Below are positions 18,411 through 27,128 of a stretch of DNA of 64,000 nucleotides, one piece after another (within the stretch, counting starts at the first letter, position 1; the number at the start of each line of letters is the position of its first letter). The DNA is taken from assembly GCA_965220985.1 (NCBI GenBank), contig OZ244854.1, forward strand, positions 2,604,001 to 2,668,000. Direction: 5' to 3'. The DNA is from JAPPHA01 sp965220985. Lineage in GTDB: Bacteria > Pseudomonadota > Alphaproteobacteria > Rhodobacterales > Rhodobacteraceae. Below the pieces are notes generated by a model. The model saw only the letters and a program-made list of their open reading frames with translations, made no database searches and was not told the origin of the DNA. Both the position numbers and the translations under genes were made by a program.

Positions 18411-18624
18411 CGACAGCGTCCCGTTCAAAATCGGTCGAGATGATGTCGCCCCGGATTTCGATCTTGTCGCGCAGACTGCCGATCAACTCGCCTTGCCCTC
18501 GCGCGAACGGCACCAACCGCGCAACCGGTTCGCCATTCCTGGTGATCACGAGGCCACCAGGATCGAGCCCGTCGAGTAGTGCTAGACACTGCTCTTTGAA
18601 ATCGTCTGCACAGATCGTTTTCAT
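18400..18624 (-). CDS. Phd/YefM-type antitoxin
   Basis: 74 residues from the ATG at 18624. The sequence MKTICADDFKEQCLALLDGL followed by VITRNGEPVARLVPF is the Phd/YefM antitoxin pattern (DNA-binding N-terminal half, then a toxin-wrapping tail). It normally neutralises a PIN or Doc/RelE toxin and represses the pair. Here the downstream PIN toxin is a wreck, so the antitoxin has no visible cognate toxin and may itself be on the way out or serve as protection against related toxins. Confidence 0.78.
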   Translation of the reverse strand: MKTICADDFKEQCLALLDGLDPGGLVITRNGEPVARLVPFARGQGELIGSLRDKIEIRGDIISTDFERDAVAES

Positions 18625-18884
18625 CGTTTCGTTCCCGGGTTGCGTCGAAATCATGTATTGCCGGCGCGGGAGCAAGTCCAGCATTCAACTCCACCACCGA
18701 CCTGGCACTCCAAAATGACGCGGCATCTACTGCGTGATTGTCATGGTCACCGCAGGCGGGAACCGTGCGGGGAGCCAAAATGGGCTCTTGATCGTGCAAG
18801 GATCAGTTCGGAACAGCGTTGCACTGCGTGCTTTAGTTGGGGCATTTTGACCTGACGTGATGCTTGCAACTTATGGGGGAACAG

Positions 18885-20054
18885 ATGGCTGATGCACCGA
18901 AAGACACACCGGAACCTGGTCGCACACTCATCCGGAACATAGGCCGGCTTCTGACCGGAGATTTGGATGCACCACTTGCGGAGAGCGATTGCCTGTTGAT
19001 CGAGGATGGCGTGATCGCGGGTTTCGAAGCTGCTGATGCCGATCGTACGATCGATGCCGCTGGTTGCGCTGTCGCGCCCGGTCTGGTCGACGGGCACTGC
19101 CATCCGGTCTTTGGCGACTGGACCCCACGCCAGAACCAGATCGGCTGGATCGAAATGAACGTCAACGGCGGCGTCACCAGCTTCATCTCAGCTGGCGAGG
19201 TGCATCTGCCGGGCCGCCCCAAGGATGCCGAAGGCGTCAAGGCGCTGGCAATGGTCGCGCAACGCTGCTTTGCCAATTTCCGCTCCGCCGGGGCCAAAAT
19301 GATTGCGGGTGCCCCGGTGCCCGAGCTTGACTTTGACCGCGATTTTTACGCCAGCCTCAAAGCGGTTGGCATCCGCCACATCGGCGAAATCGGGCTGGGT
19401 ACAGTGGCCAAGGGGCCCGATGCGGCTCGCGTTACCGGCTGGTGCAGGGAGTTGGGGATCGAGACGATCATGCATACCGGCGGGCCGTCGATTGCCGGCT
19501 CGCATCACGTCACGGCAGAAGACGTGATCGAGGCGCAACCTGATGTCGTCAGCCATATCAACGGCGGCCCGACTTCGGTCCCGCATGACGCGATCCGCGA
19601 GCTTTGCCGCCACGCCAATGGCGCACTTGAAGCCGTTCACAATGGCAACGAGAAATCTGCCTTGGTCGCATTGGAGGGCGCGCAGGCAGAAGAGCGTTTG
19701 GCCGATCTTCTGATCGGAACGGATGCGCCTGCGGGATCCGGTGTTCAGCCCAATGGAATGTTGCGCATGGCGACCTTGCTGGCCAGTCTCGGCGGGCTTC
19801 CTGCCGAGCAGGCATGGTGCTGTGGCAGTGGAAACGTGGCCAAACGGCGCGGGCTTGAGCAAGGGATCGTTGCGCCGGGCCGCCCGGCTGATCTCGTGTT
19901 CATGGACCGTCCGGGCGGATCCGAAGGAGACGATGTCTTGGGCGCAATGGCGATGGGCAACATCCCCGGTATCGCGGCGGTGATGATTGACGGCAAGATG
20001 CGCATCGGGCGGTCGCGTTCAACCCCTCCCTCGGCTCGTGTGCCTGTCATCTGA
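18885..20054 (+). CDS. Enamidase-like amidohydrolase
   Basis: 389 residues from the ATG at 18885 (GGGGGA upstream). Amidohydrolase-fold metal ligands are visible in order: VDGHCHP (HxH), GEIGLGT (Glu), MHTGGPS (His), SHINGGPT (His) and GTDAPAG (Asp). The overall sequence, including GGVTSFISAGE, LPGRPKDAEG and SHHVTAEDVIEAQPD, is close to enamidase of Eubacterium barkeri, which opens 6-oxo-1,4,5,6-tetrahydronicotinate to 2-formylglutarate in nicotinate fermentation. Other nicotinate genes are not seen here, so the true substrate may be another cyclic enamide. No signal peptide. Confidence 0.78.
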   Translation: MADAPKDTPEPGRTLIRNIGRLLTGDLDAPLAESDCLLIEDGVIAGFEAADADRTIDAAGCAVAPGLVDGHCHPVFGDWTPRQNQIGWIEMNVNGGVTSFISAGEVHLPGRPKDAEGVKALAMVAQRCFANFRSAGAKMIAGAPVPELDFDRDFYASLKAVGIRHIGEIGLGTVAKGPDAARVTGWCRELGIETIMHTGGPSIAGSHHVTAEDVIEAQPDVVSHINGGPTSVPHDAIRELCRHANGALEAVHNGNEKSALVALEGAQAEERLADLLIGTDAPAGSGVQPNGMLRMATLLASLGGLPAEQAWCCGSGNVAKRRGLEQGIVAPGRPADLVFMDRPGGSEGDDVLGAMAMGNIPGIAAVMIDGKMRIGRSRSTPPSARVPVI

Positions 20055-20280
20055 AGGGTGCCAGCCCCGAGAAACGTGACCATGAATCTGGTGGATTCGC
20101 GAAGATGCCGGGCAGCCAAGGTCTTTGCGAACGTCCACGCGAGACCATGCAGGAACTGCGGACGCGCCTCTTGATATGCGAAGTGATCTCCGAGTCATTC
20201 GTCGTTCGGGTCTGCTGTCGCTCGAATTTGTGCTTGAAGCATGACAGGAATCCGACTTCGGGTTTGTGGCAGGGGTGGCT

Positions 20281-20940
20281 ATGACGATTGAGTTCCTGGA
20301 GCTTGGTCCGGCGTCCGCAAGTGCAACCATCCTTTTCGCGCACGGTGCGGGTGCACCGATGGATTCCCCAGGCATGACAGCGATTTCAGAAACCTTGGCG
20401 GCGCAAGACTTCAGAGTTGTCAGGTTTGAGTTCGCCTACATGGCGGCTCGTCGAACCACGGGATCTCGAAAGCCACCGCCTCGCGCTGACAAACTGATCC
20501 CCGAGTATGTCGCGGCAATCGACGAACTCAAGTCGGACGGACCCCTCATCATCGGCGGAAAGTCCATGGGCGGGCGCGTTGCGAGCATGGTTGCTGATGA
20601 ATTCTTCGGCTCCGGGCACGTCACCGGTTTGCTGTGCGTGGGATACCCGTTCCACCCAATCGGGAAACCCGAGAAGTTGCGCACCGAGCACTTGGCAGGA
20701 CTGCGAATACCGACGCTGATCTGCCAAGGAACGCGCGACCCATTCGGTTCGAAGGAAGAAGTCAGCGGGTATGATCTGTCGCCGGCGATCCGTCTGGCGT
20801 GGTTCGAGGACGGGGACCACGATCTGAAACCACGCAAACGCCTCTCAGGCTTCACCCATGCGGATCACATGAAGTCGATGGGAACAGCGGTTTCGCAGTG
20901 GATCGAGAACATCGCGAAGTCCGAACAAATCGCCAAGTGA
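20281..20940 (+). CDS. Alpha/beta hydrolase, KANL3/Tex30 family
   Basis: 219 residues from the ATG at 20281 (AGGGG just upstream). Features: FAHGAGAPMDSPGM (about 19-32) as oxyanion loop, GGKSMGGRVAS (about 94-104) with the nucleophile Ser, QGTRDPFG (about 151-158) with an acid, and GDHDLKP (about 177-183) with the His. Proteins of this family are small cytoplasmic esterase-like hydrolases without firm functions. It follows the enamidase gene on the same strand after 226 bases in which nothing is recognised. Confidence 0.78.
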   Translation: MTIEFLELGPASASATILFAHGAGAPMDSPGMTAISETLAAQDFRVVRFEFAYMAARRTTGSRKPPPRADKLIPEYVAAIDELKSDGPLIIGGKSMGGRVASMVADEFFGSGHVTGLLCVGYPFHPIGKPEKLRTEHLAGLRIPTLICQGTRDPFGSKEEVSGYDLSPAIRLAWFEDGDHDLKPRKRLSGFTHADHMKSMGTAVSQWIENIAKSEQIAK

Positions 20941-21019
20941 AACCGAGATCCCAACAACCGCGACAACACGTCCGATTCGCCACAGGCAGGACGAGGAACG
21001 CTGGAATCCGATTGCTCGT

Positions 21020-21769
21020 TCACGAAATTTGACGGGATTCAGAGTGGCACGAGCGTTCGAGAAACTCCGCCAAAATGCGATTGAAGACTTGAGGCTCTTC
21101 CGCATGGGCAGCATGTGCGCAACGGGGCAACACAGAAAGACTGCAGTTGGGAATCCGCCGCCACATGAACTCGATCTGCGGCCAAGCGTAGCTGCGATCC
21201 TGGTTGCCCCAAATGATCAGCGTGTCCTGGTTGATGGCACTCAGGCGGGATGCACCAGACCATGTTCTTATTGCGTCGAGCCCCGCCAAGATCGCGCCCA
21301 GGCTGCATTTTTCGGCTATCGCCGCGCAGCCGTGAAACTCCGGGTGGTCTTCGCCGTCCCGAAACCAGGTTGCGGAAATGCGGCGCGCGGTGGCTTGCGC
21401 GCCGTCACTTCGGGCGCGTTGCATCGAATCGTCGATGGTCTCGAACCGTCCCGGCATCACGCCTTTTGAACCTGTCGCATACAGGATGAGATCGGCAACA
21501 CGCCCAGGGGCCTGGTGGGTCATTTCCTGGACGATCATTCCACCCATCGAGTGCCCCAGCAGATCGAAACGCTCGACGCCTCGCCGTTCCAGGTCGTCGA
21601 AAACCCAAGCTGCAAAATCCTCGATCCGATCAAATGGATCCAGGTGCGAATTGTCGCCAAAACCCGGCAGGTCGACGGTGATCAGCGGTCTGTCGCGGCC
21701 AAGGGGGTCCTGCAGATGCCACTGTGCGCTGCCGCCCATGAACCCATGGACCAGCACAAGCGGTTTCAA
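21020..21769 (-). CDS. Alpha/beta-fold hydrolase
   Basis: 249 residues. LVHGFMGGSAQW (about 6-17) is the oxyanion region, LLGHSMGGMIVQ (about 69-80) the nucleophile elbow with Ser, WGNQDRSY (about 193-200) the acid and CAHAAHAEEP (about 219-228) the His. Its ATG overlaps the stop of the betaine-type permease gene (ATGA), so it is the last gene of that transporter operon and probably acts on the imported compound. Confidence 0.85.
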   Translation of the reverse strand: MKPLVLVHGFMGGSAQWHLQDPLGRDRPLITVDLPGFGDNSHLDPFDRIEDFAAWVFDDLERRGVERFDLLGHSMGGMIVQEMTHQAPGRVADLILYATGSKGVMPGRFETIDDSMQRARSDGAQATARRISATWFRDGEDHPEFHGCAAIAEKCSLGAILAGLDAIRTWSGASRLSAINQDTLIIWGNQDRSYAWPQIEFMWRRIPNCSLSVLPRCAHAAHAEEPQVFNRILAEFLERSCHSESRQIS

Positions 21770-23307
21770 CGTCGTCCGCCCTGAACAATGCGATCGAGGA
21801 TCATGGCGCAGAACAGGATGGAAAATCCTGCCAGAATTCCTTGCCCGACGTTAGCGTACTGCAATGCTTCCAGAACGTCTTCACCCAGGCCTTTCGCCCC
21901 GATCAGCGAGGCGACAACAACCATCGCCAGCGACAGCATGATGGTCTGGTTGATTCCTGCACGAATCGAGGGGCTGGCAAGGGGAAGATCGACCTTGGTC
22001 AAAAGGTACCACTTGTTGGCGCCGAAGCTGATGGCGGCCTCGCGCACGCTTTCCGGTACGCCGCGCAAGCCAAGCACGGTCAGGCGAACGACAGGCGTGC
22101 CGCCAAAGATCATGGTTGTCACGACTGCCGCCGGTTTGCCTGTGCCAAAGAATGCAATGACAGGAATCATGAACACGAATGCGGGCATCGTTTGCATGAA
22201 ATCCATGATCGGTTGGATGAAGGAATAGAAACGGGGACGGCGGGCCGCGAACATTCCCAGCGGAATGCCGATGGCGATTGATAGGCAGGCGGCGGTACCG
22301 AGCAGAGCCAGCGTCGTCATGGCCTTGTCCCAAAAACCGAGAAGCCCCATGTAGGCCAGAAAAGCGCCTGAATAGATTGCCATTCTCACGCCTGCCGTCA
22401 GCCACGTCAGCAAGATGATGAATGCGGCAATCACGATCCAGGGCGTACTGACAAAAACCAGTTCCAACGCATCGAGAACCAGCCGGATTCCATACGTGAT
22501 TCCGTCAAATAGCCATTCACCGCTCAAGACCGCCCAATTGAAGAACGCCTCAACGCCGTCAATTCCGGTCAGCCTGATTCCCGGATCTGTTGGGAAGTTG
22601 GTCAGCAAGGCGTATCGGTTCGGGAAGCTGTAGTGCACCATGGCCGCCACGACGATCAGCGAAATGAAGATCGCGGCAAAGACGATGTGGGGGACCGGCA
22701 GACCGGAGCGCACGGAACGGTCAGACAGCCACTCGGTGAAGCGCGCCTCCAGCGCCCAGTTCGCCACGAGCGATTGGGCGAATTTCGCCAGCAGCAAAAT
22801 GGCGAGTCCAGTCAAGGCAATGGTCGGCCCTTGGGCGGCGAGTTCGGCGGCCTCCTCGCGAATTCCTCCGATGTTCGCTTCCAGCGATTCCACCGTGCGT
22901 CTGTAGACGTCGATTTTGTCGGACCCAGACTCTATTGCCGCAGCAAGCTGCTCGCGTCGCAGTTCCAGCGTGCCTTCGATGGACGCAATCCGGGCCATGG
23001 CATCAGAGGCCAGATCGCCGACCAGCCCGCGCGCAATCTGAACCAGGCCAAGGGCCTCGAGAATCAGGAATGGCAATGCCCAAGACCACAGGCCTCGCGC
23101 ACCGAACCAGATCGGGCCGAACACGCCGGCAAACAAATTGAACGTTGGGGTGAATCGGGCTGAGGCGCCAATCCGGTCAAAGTTGCGTATGTAGTATTCC
23201 GGGTTTGTCCGCACAAAGTCGCGGATGTTTTGACGCCGCTCTTCGGCATAGGCCTGCGCGGCTTCGCTTTCGGTGTCTTCCAACGGATTGCGGGTATCGG
23301 CGCTCAT
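21766..23307 (-). CDS. Glycine betaine/proline betaine-type ABC permease with long N-terminal extension
   Basis: 513 residues. The C-terminal half (about 270-510) is a ProW/OpuAB permease: TLALLGTAACLSIAIGIPLGM, QTMPAFVFMIPVIAFFGTG, GVPESVREAAISFGANKWYLLTKVDLPLA (EAA loop) and ANVGQGILAGF. The first 210 residues are extra: FNLFAGVFGPIWFGARGLWSW, a membrane pair, then a coiled-coil-like IASIEGTLELRREQLAAAIESG region flanked by membrane segments. It overlaps the ATPase gene by 4 bases. Confidence 0.85.
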   Translation of the reverse strand: MSADTRNPLEDTESEAAQAYAEERRQNIRDFVRTNPEYYIRNFDRIGASARFTPTFNLFAGVFGPIWFGARGLWSWALPFLILEALGLVQIARGLVGDLASDAMARIASIEGTLELRREQLAAAIESGSDKIDVYRRTVESLEANIGGIREEAAELAAQGPTIALTGLAILLLAKFAQSLVANWALEARFTEWLSDRSVRSGLPVPHIVFAAIFISLIVVAAMVHYSFPNRYALLTNFPTDPGIRLTGIDGVEAFFNWAVLSGEWLFDGITYGIRLVLDALELVFVSTPWIVIAAFIILLTWLTAGVRMAIYSGAFLAYMGLLGFWDKAMTTLALLGTAACLSIAIGIPLGMFAARRPRFYSFIQPIMDFMQTMPAFVFMIPVIAFFGTGKPAAVVTTMIFGGTPVVRLTVLGLRGVPESVREAAISFGANKWYLLTKVDLPLASPSIRAGINQTIMLSLAMVVVASLIGAKGLGEDVLEALQYANVGQGILAGFSILFCAMILDRIVQGGRR

Positions 23308-24359
23308 GACACTTCAGTCCCTTCAATCACCGTGCGCAACAGGTCCGCGCGCGTGATCACGCCCACGTCCTTGCCGGCATCTTCGACAACAATGGCCCCC
23401 TCGGCATCGATGGCCATGTTGATGAGGGTGGAAAGCGTTTCAGCCTCGTTGACTCTGGGCGTATCTGCGGCCAGCGGCCCGTTGGCCGCGACATGTGCCT
23501 CGATCGGCTGCATCACGGCATGGGCCCGCACCACTTTCAGTCGCGAGATTCCGGCGACGAAATCAGCGACGTAGTCATCCGCCGGGTTCATGACGATCTC
23601 TTCTGCGGTACCGATCTGAACGATCGCCCCGTCCCGCATGATCGCGATGCGGTCACCGATTCGAACCGCTTCGTCGAGGTCATGCGTGATGAAAACGGTG
23701 GTTTTCTTGAGAATTTGGGACAGCCGGATGAATTCATCCTGCAGCTGGCGCCGGATCAGGGGATCAAGTGCTGAAAACGGTTCATCCATCAAGAGCACGT
23801 CGGGGTTTGCCGCCAGCGCGCGTGCCAACCCGACCCGCTGCTGCATGCCACCCGACAGTTCGTGCGCGAACTTCGACCCCCAAGCCCCCAATTCAACGAT
23901 GTCCAGGATCGCGGCGGCCTGTCGCATTCGCTCGTTCTTGCTGACCTGGCGAATTTCCAATGGCATTGCCACGTTGTCCAGAACCGAGCGGTGCGGCATC
24001 AGCGCAAAATTCTGGAACACCATCCCGATCTTGCGATTGCGAAAGATCTGAAGATCGCGCGTGCCCAACGCCATCACGTCAGTGCCCTCGATCTCGATCT
24101 TGCCGGCTGTCGGTTCCAAAAGCCTGTTGAGGTGGCGCACCAGTGTCGACTTTCCGCTGCCGGACAGCCCCATTACGCAGAAAATCTCGCCCCGGTTGAC
24201 CGACAGGGTGACATCCGCAACGCCGACAACGGCATCGAATTCGGCCAAGACCTCGGCCTTGCTCAGATTCTTCTCTCGGATCGACTTCAGCGCGGCTTCA
24301 GGCCTGTCGCCGAAGATCTTCCAGACGTTCGAGATTTCAATGACGCTTTCGTCGCTCAT
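23304..24359 (-). CDS. Glycine betaine-type ABC ATP-binding protein (ProV/OpuAA-like)
   Basis: 351 residues from the ATG at 24359. Walker A GLSGSGKST, Q-loop FQNFALMPHRSV, signature LSGGMQQRVGLARALA, Walker B VLLMDEPFSALDPL and H-loop FITHDLDEA are all intact. After residue 270 a CBS-type tail (LINMAIDAEGAIVVEDAGKD, GVITRADLLRTV) follows, as in ProV/OpuAA, where it senses ionic strength. It is the second gene of the binding protein - ATPase - permease - hydrolase operon. Confidence 0.9.
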   Translation of the reverse strand: MSDESVIEISNVWKIFGDRPEAALKSIREKNLSKAEVLAEFDAVVGVADVTLSVNRGEIFCVMGLSGSGKSTLVRHLNRLLEPTAGKIEIEGTDVMALGTRDLQIFRNRKIGMVFQNFALMPHRSVLDNVAMPLEIRQVSKNERMRQAAAILDIVELGAWGSKFAHELSGGMQQRVGLARALAANPDVLLMDEPFSALDPLIRRQLQDEFIRLSQILKKTTVFITHDLDEAVRIGDRIAIMRDGAIVQIGTAEEIVMNPADDYVADFVAGISRLKVVRAHAVMQPIEAHVAANGPLAADTPRVNEAETLSTLINMAIDAEGAIVVEDAGKDVGVITRADLLRTVIEGTEVS

Positions 24360-24389
24360 GGATCGGTCGCCTTGCCAATGTTTGGCAAA

Positions 24390-24420
24390 GGCAGCACCGG
24401 CGAACAGGGCCGGTGCTGCC
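24390..24420 (-). promoter_or_regulatory. Intercistronic stem-loop after the betaine-binding protein gene
   Basis: Perfect 12-bp inverted repeat GGCAGCACCGGC / GCCGGTGCTGCC (24390-24401 and 24409-24420), 18 bases after the binding-protein stop and before the ATPase start. No T-tract; probable message-stabilising or partial-termination hairpin. Confidence 0.75.
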
Positions 24421-24438
24421 GATTTCTGGTCGTCTTGA

Positions 24439-25404
24439 TCAGAGGCCCAGCATCGCGTCAACGCGATCCGAGTTCGCGGCAACCCAATCCTTGGCAACGT
24501 CGGCTGCATCGCGGCCATTGGCGCTGATTTCGTAGGCCAGCCCGCTGACGTCATCGGCCGTCAAAGCGAAGTTCGCAAAGAACTCGGCAATGGCAGGTGA
24601 TCGGTCAGCCAGTGAATTCGACCAGGCAATCTGGACCTGCTTCAGTGCGTCTTTCGACGCAACCATCGACTTTTCGTACCAGTCCGCATCGTCTGACGGC
24701 TGGACCATGATGTACTTGGCCGGGTCATATGTCGGCTCGGTCAGCATCATCACGTCAAACATGAACCATACGGCATGTGGCTTGTAGCAATAGAATGCGT
24801 AGCCTTCGCCCTTGGCAATCGAATCCTTGATGCGGGCGGTCTTCACGCTTTCTTCGGCACGAATGGGTTCGATGAAGTCCAGCAGTCCGTAATCGCGGGT
24901 CTTGACTTCATTCACGTTGGCCGAGGCCCAGCCCGGCGCTCCGATCCACATTTCACCCTTGCCGTTGCCATCGCTGTCCATCAACGCGGCAACATCGGGG
25001 CGACCGAGGTCAGCAATGTCGGTGATGTTGTTGGCTTCGCCGAAATCCTTCGAAACGCAGAATCCCTGGTTGCCTTCGTAAGGATTTGACGACAGCGTCA
25101 CGGTGCCAGCGCCATCCACGTACTTCTTGGTGAAGCTCTCCTGGTTTGGCAGCCAGACATCGGGATGAACATCGATGTCACCCTTGCCCTGGTCCATGGC
25201 CTGGAAGATTGTGGCGTTGTTGCCGGGCACGAATTCGACTTGTCCGCCGATGCGCGAGGTGACGATTTCGCCCAACACATGGGCGATGGCTTGGGCGCCA
25301 GTCCACGACGGTACGCCGATCTTCACTTCTTCCGCAGCCATGGCGGGCAGCGAGAGCGCGCTGACTGCCACTGCAAGGCCAAGCGTTCTCATTTTGGTTT
25401 TCAT
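24439..25404 (-). CDS. Glycine betaine-type ABC substrate-binding protein (ProX/OpuAC-like)
   Basis: 321 residues from the ATG at 25404 (GGAGGAAACC upstream), with signal peptide KTKMRTLGLAVAVSALSLPAMA. The OpuAC fold is clear: IGVPSWTGAQAIAHVL, DVHPDVWLPNQESF, YEGNQGFCVSKDFG, GAPGWASANVNEV and CYKPHAVWFMFD. Trp residues at SWTG, VWLP, GWAS and AVWF are candidates for the aromatic cage that holds quaternary amines. The enamidase and hydrolases nearby raise the possibility of a heteroaromatic betaine as substrate, but this is inference. Confidence 0.88.
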   Translation of the reverse strand: MKTKMRTLGLAVAVSALSLPAMAAEEVKIGVPSWTGAQAIAHVLGEIVTSRIGGQVEFVPGNNATIFQAMDQGKGDIDVHPDVWLPNQESFTKKYVDGAGTVTLSSNPYEGNQGFCVSKDFGEANNITDIADLGRPDVAALMDSDGNGKGEMWIGAPGWASANVNEVKTRDYGLLDFIEPIRAEESVKTARIKDSIAKGEGYAFYCYKPHAVWFMFDVMMLTEPTYDPAKYIMVQPSDDADWYEKSMVASKDALKQVQIAWSNSLADRSPAIAEFFANFALTADDVSGLAYEISANGRDAADVAKDWVAANSDRVDAMLGL

Positions 25405-25720
25405 GGTTTCCTCCACTGTTGGTCTGTGCCGAATTCGGCGTCGTTCTGCTGCGACTCTAGACGGAAATTCATTCTGTTTACAATGCCAAAGCCGCATCAC
25501 GAACACCGGAGGTTTCGTTCAAAGTCATCGGAATTAGCGCAGCGGGAGATTGAGACCGCAGTCCTTTGTGCAGGCTGTCGTCGTGACCCGCCGCCGAATC
25601 CTCAATCCCGTCGATTCCCCCCGAAAGAAGCGGGTTGACATGATGATTGACGACATTTTTCCGCAAAGGCTTAGGAAAATGCAGCGGTGATGTTCAACCC
25701 GACGGGCATTTTGGAATATG
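25405..25720. other. Intergenic region upstream of the betaine transporter operon
   Basis: 316 bases between the binding-protein start and the DUF429 gene stop. It should carry the transporter promoter near 25440-25500. No gene or clear repeat is seen; small frames here lack family features. Confidence 0.45.
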
Positions 25721-26491
25721 TCAACCGCGGCTTGGGATCCAAATGGCCGAGTCTTCGTCGCCAAAAGGTGTAGCTCGTCCCTCTAGTGCTTCAATTGCAA
25801 CCCACGCACAGACAATTGCATCAAGCATGTCTTCAAAGGCTTTCAACTCCTTTTTTGTGCTGGATGCACTGACCTCAGGAAGAAGGTTTCGAACCGATGA
25901 AATTTTGGCGTCGAGGTGATCAATGATGTGCTCCCAAACCTTCAACAGTTTTCTTCTTCGCTCAAATGGCGGCGAGTCTTTCCAGTACTTTCGGATTTTT
26001 CCCTCTTTGTATTTCAGTCGTTCAGGAGCGCTCGTTAACTCGATTAGGGCTGGATGAGGGTAGACTTCGATTAAACCTGGCCGATCTATGCCAAGTGTGA
26101 CAAGTGGGTAGCCACATGACTGAAACTCTTCTCTCAGCCTGTCGCTAATCTTGCCCGGTCTTTCTGCTGATGGTGAGTGAGTGCTAGCGTTACGCCCACC
26201 ATATTCTTTCGACACTGCATCGTCGGAGACACGACGTCCCAAAATGGGTTGTCGAGACAGCGGAATATCGACAGAGATCAGTTGGATTTGGGTACCGGCG
26301 ACCGCTTTCGCTTTCGCAACTAACGCCGAAACTGAAGGCAACTGATTGCCAAGCTTTGGTTGCTCCAGGAACTCTTGGTACGAAGGGTACAGTGCCAACA
26401 AGTGCCACTCGTCAGCTTGCTTCTTGGCAATTGCGACCCCGCTGGGGTTCTTTGTTGTCCACGCTGCATCTATTCCCAATACCGCTGTCAT
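25721..26491 (-). CDS. DUF429 domain protein (predicted RNase H-like nuclease)
   Basis: 256 residues from the ATG at 26491. The start MTAVLGIDAAWTTKNPSGVAI and the segment ISVDIPLSRQPILGRRVSDDAVSKEYGG with EVYPHPALIEL and the late FEDMLDAIVCAWVA are the DUF429 pattern, in which GID, D-P and DALVCA acids line up as in RNase H-fold nucleases. Function unknown. GC is visibly lower than its neighbours (26 G/C in the 60 bases from 25981), and an IS1380 fragment lies just upstream, so horizontal acquisition is likely. Confidence 0.78.
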   Translation of the reverse strand: MTAVLGIDAAWTTKNPSGVAIAKKQADEWHLLALYPSYQEFLEQPKLGNQLPSVSALVAKAKAVAGTQIQLISVDIPLSRQPILGRRVSDDAVSKEYGGRNASTHSPSAERPGKISDRLREEFQSCGYPLVTLGIDRPGLIEVYPHPALIELTSAPERLKYKEGKIRKYWKDSPPFERRRKLLKVWEHIIDHLDAKISSVRNLLPEVSASSTKKELKAFEDMLDAIVCAWVAIEALEGRATPFGDEDSAIWIPSRG

Positions 26492-26614
26492 TGGGTCCTC
26501 AATCAGATTTGCCGCCTTACCCGGATAACTCACCAGAAAGTTGGTACATGGGGCCACATCTTGTGATAATTGCAGAAAAATCAACAACCTACAAGACCAC
26601 AAGGAGTCAACCCC

Positions 26615-26746
26615 ATGCAGACACAGTGTACATCACGACATCTCGAATTTGAAGGCCTCGGGCGTCGCAAGGTTGTCACCAATTTCGACGGTGGACGCAT
26701 GATGTCGGACGGAGGCGCAGCAATTCTTTCGGTCTGGATACGCTAG
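26615..26746 (+). mobile_element. IS1380-family transposase remnant (5' end only)
   Basis: 43 codons starting with the ATG at 26615, preceded by AAGGAG. The translation MQTQCTSRHLEFEGLGRRKV followed by FDGGRMMSDGGAAIL matches the conserved N-terminus of IS1380 transposases (LEFQGLGRR..., FDGG...SDAGALLL). Homology stops after about 39 residues where the sequence runs into the end of the cupin gene (stop at 26743-26745). The rest of the element, including catalytic residues and right end, is missing. Confidence 0.7.
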
Positions 26747-27126
26747 GTTTCCGCTTCCTCCTCATTCCGCGGCAGAGGGGAGTTCGCCGAATTCTTGAAT
26801 TCGACGGTCGTGAACACCAGGTCGGTGTCGCCGATGTTCTCAAGGCTGTGCGTCATGCTTTCGCCCTTGGCAAACGTGAAATGCTTGGTGTCACCTGACA
26901 CGTAGTCGACGTCGAAGTGTGTGCCATCCGACTGATAGTTTCTGGCACGACCAGAGCCGTGGACTGTCCAAAAGTAATCCAGCGCGTGGGTATGGACTTT
27001 CAACCTCTCACCCGGGCGGGCGAGGATGTGCCAGACTCGCACACGGTCGGTCTCCGAGACCAACGTGCTGCCCACTTCGCCTATTCCGGTGCGATCGATG
27101 AACTCTTGGGTCAGGTCTGTGGCCAT
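26743..27126 (-). CDS. Small cupin-domain protein
   Basis: 127 residues. RPGERLKVHTHALDYFWTVHGSG (about 37-59) with HxH and GDTKHFTFAKGESMTHSLENIGDTDLVF (about 78-105) form the two cupin motifs, with His residues positioned to bind a metal. It starts 2 bases after the stop of the RidA-family gene upstream and is surely co-transcribed. Its last codons are joined directly to the IS1380 fragment. Substrate unknown; cupins of this size are isomerases, lyases or binding proteins. Confidence 0.8.
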   Translation of the reverse strand: MATDLTQEFIDRTGIGEVGSTLVSETDRVRVWHILARPGERLKVHTHALDYFWTVHGSGRARNYQSDGTHFDVDYVSGDTKHFTFAKGESMTHSLENIGDTDLVFTTVEFKNSANSPLPRNEEEAET

Positions 27127-27128
27127 TG

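Noticed and set aside
25461..25487. Third copy of the sulfate-island operator upstream of the betaine transporter
   Set aside because: Only ATTCTGTTT is shared with the 34756 region; the GAGAATACT half is absent.
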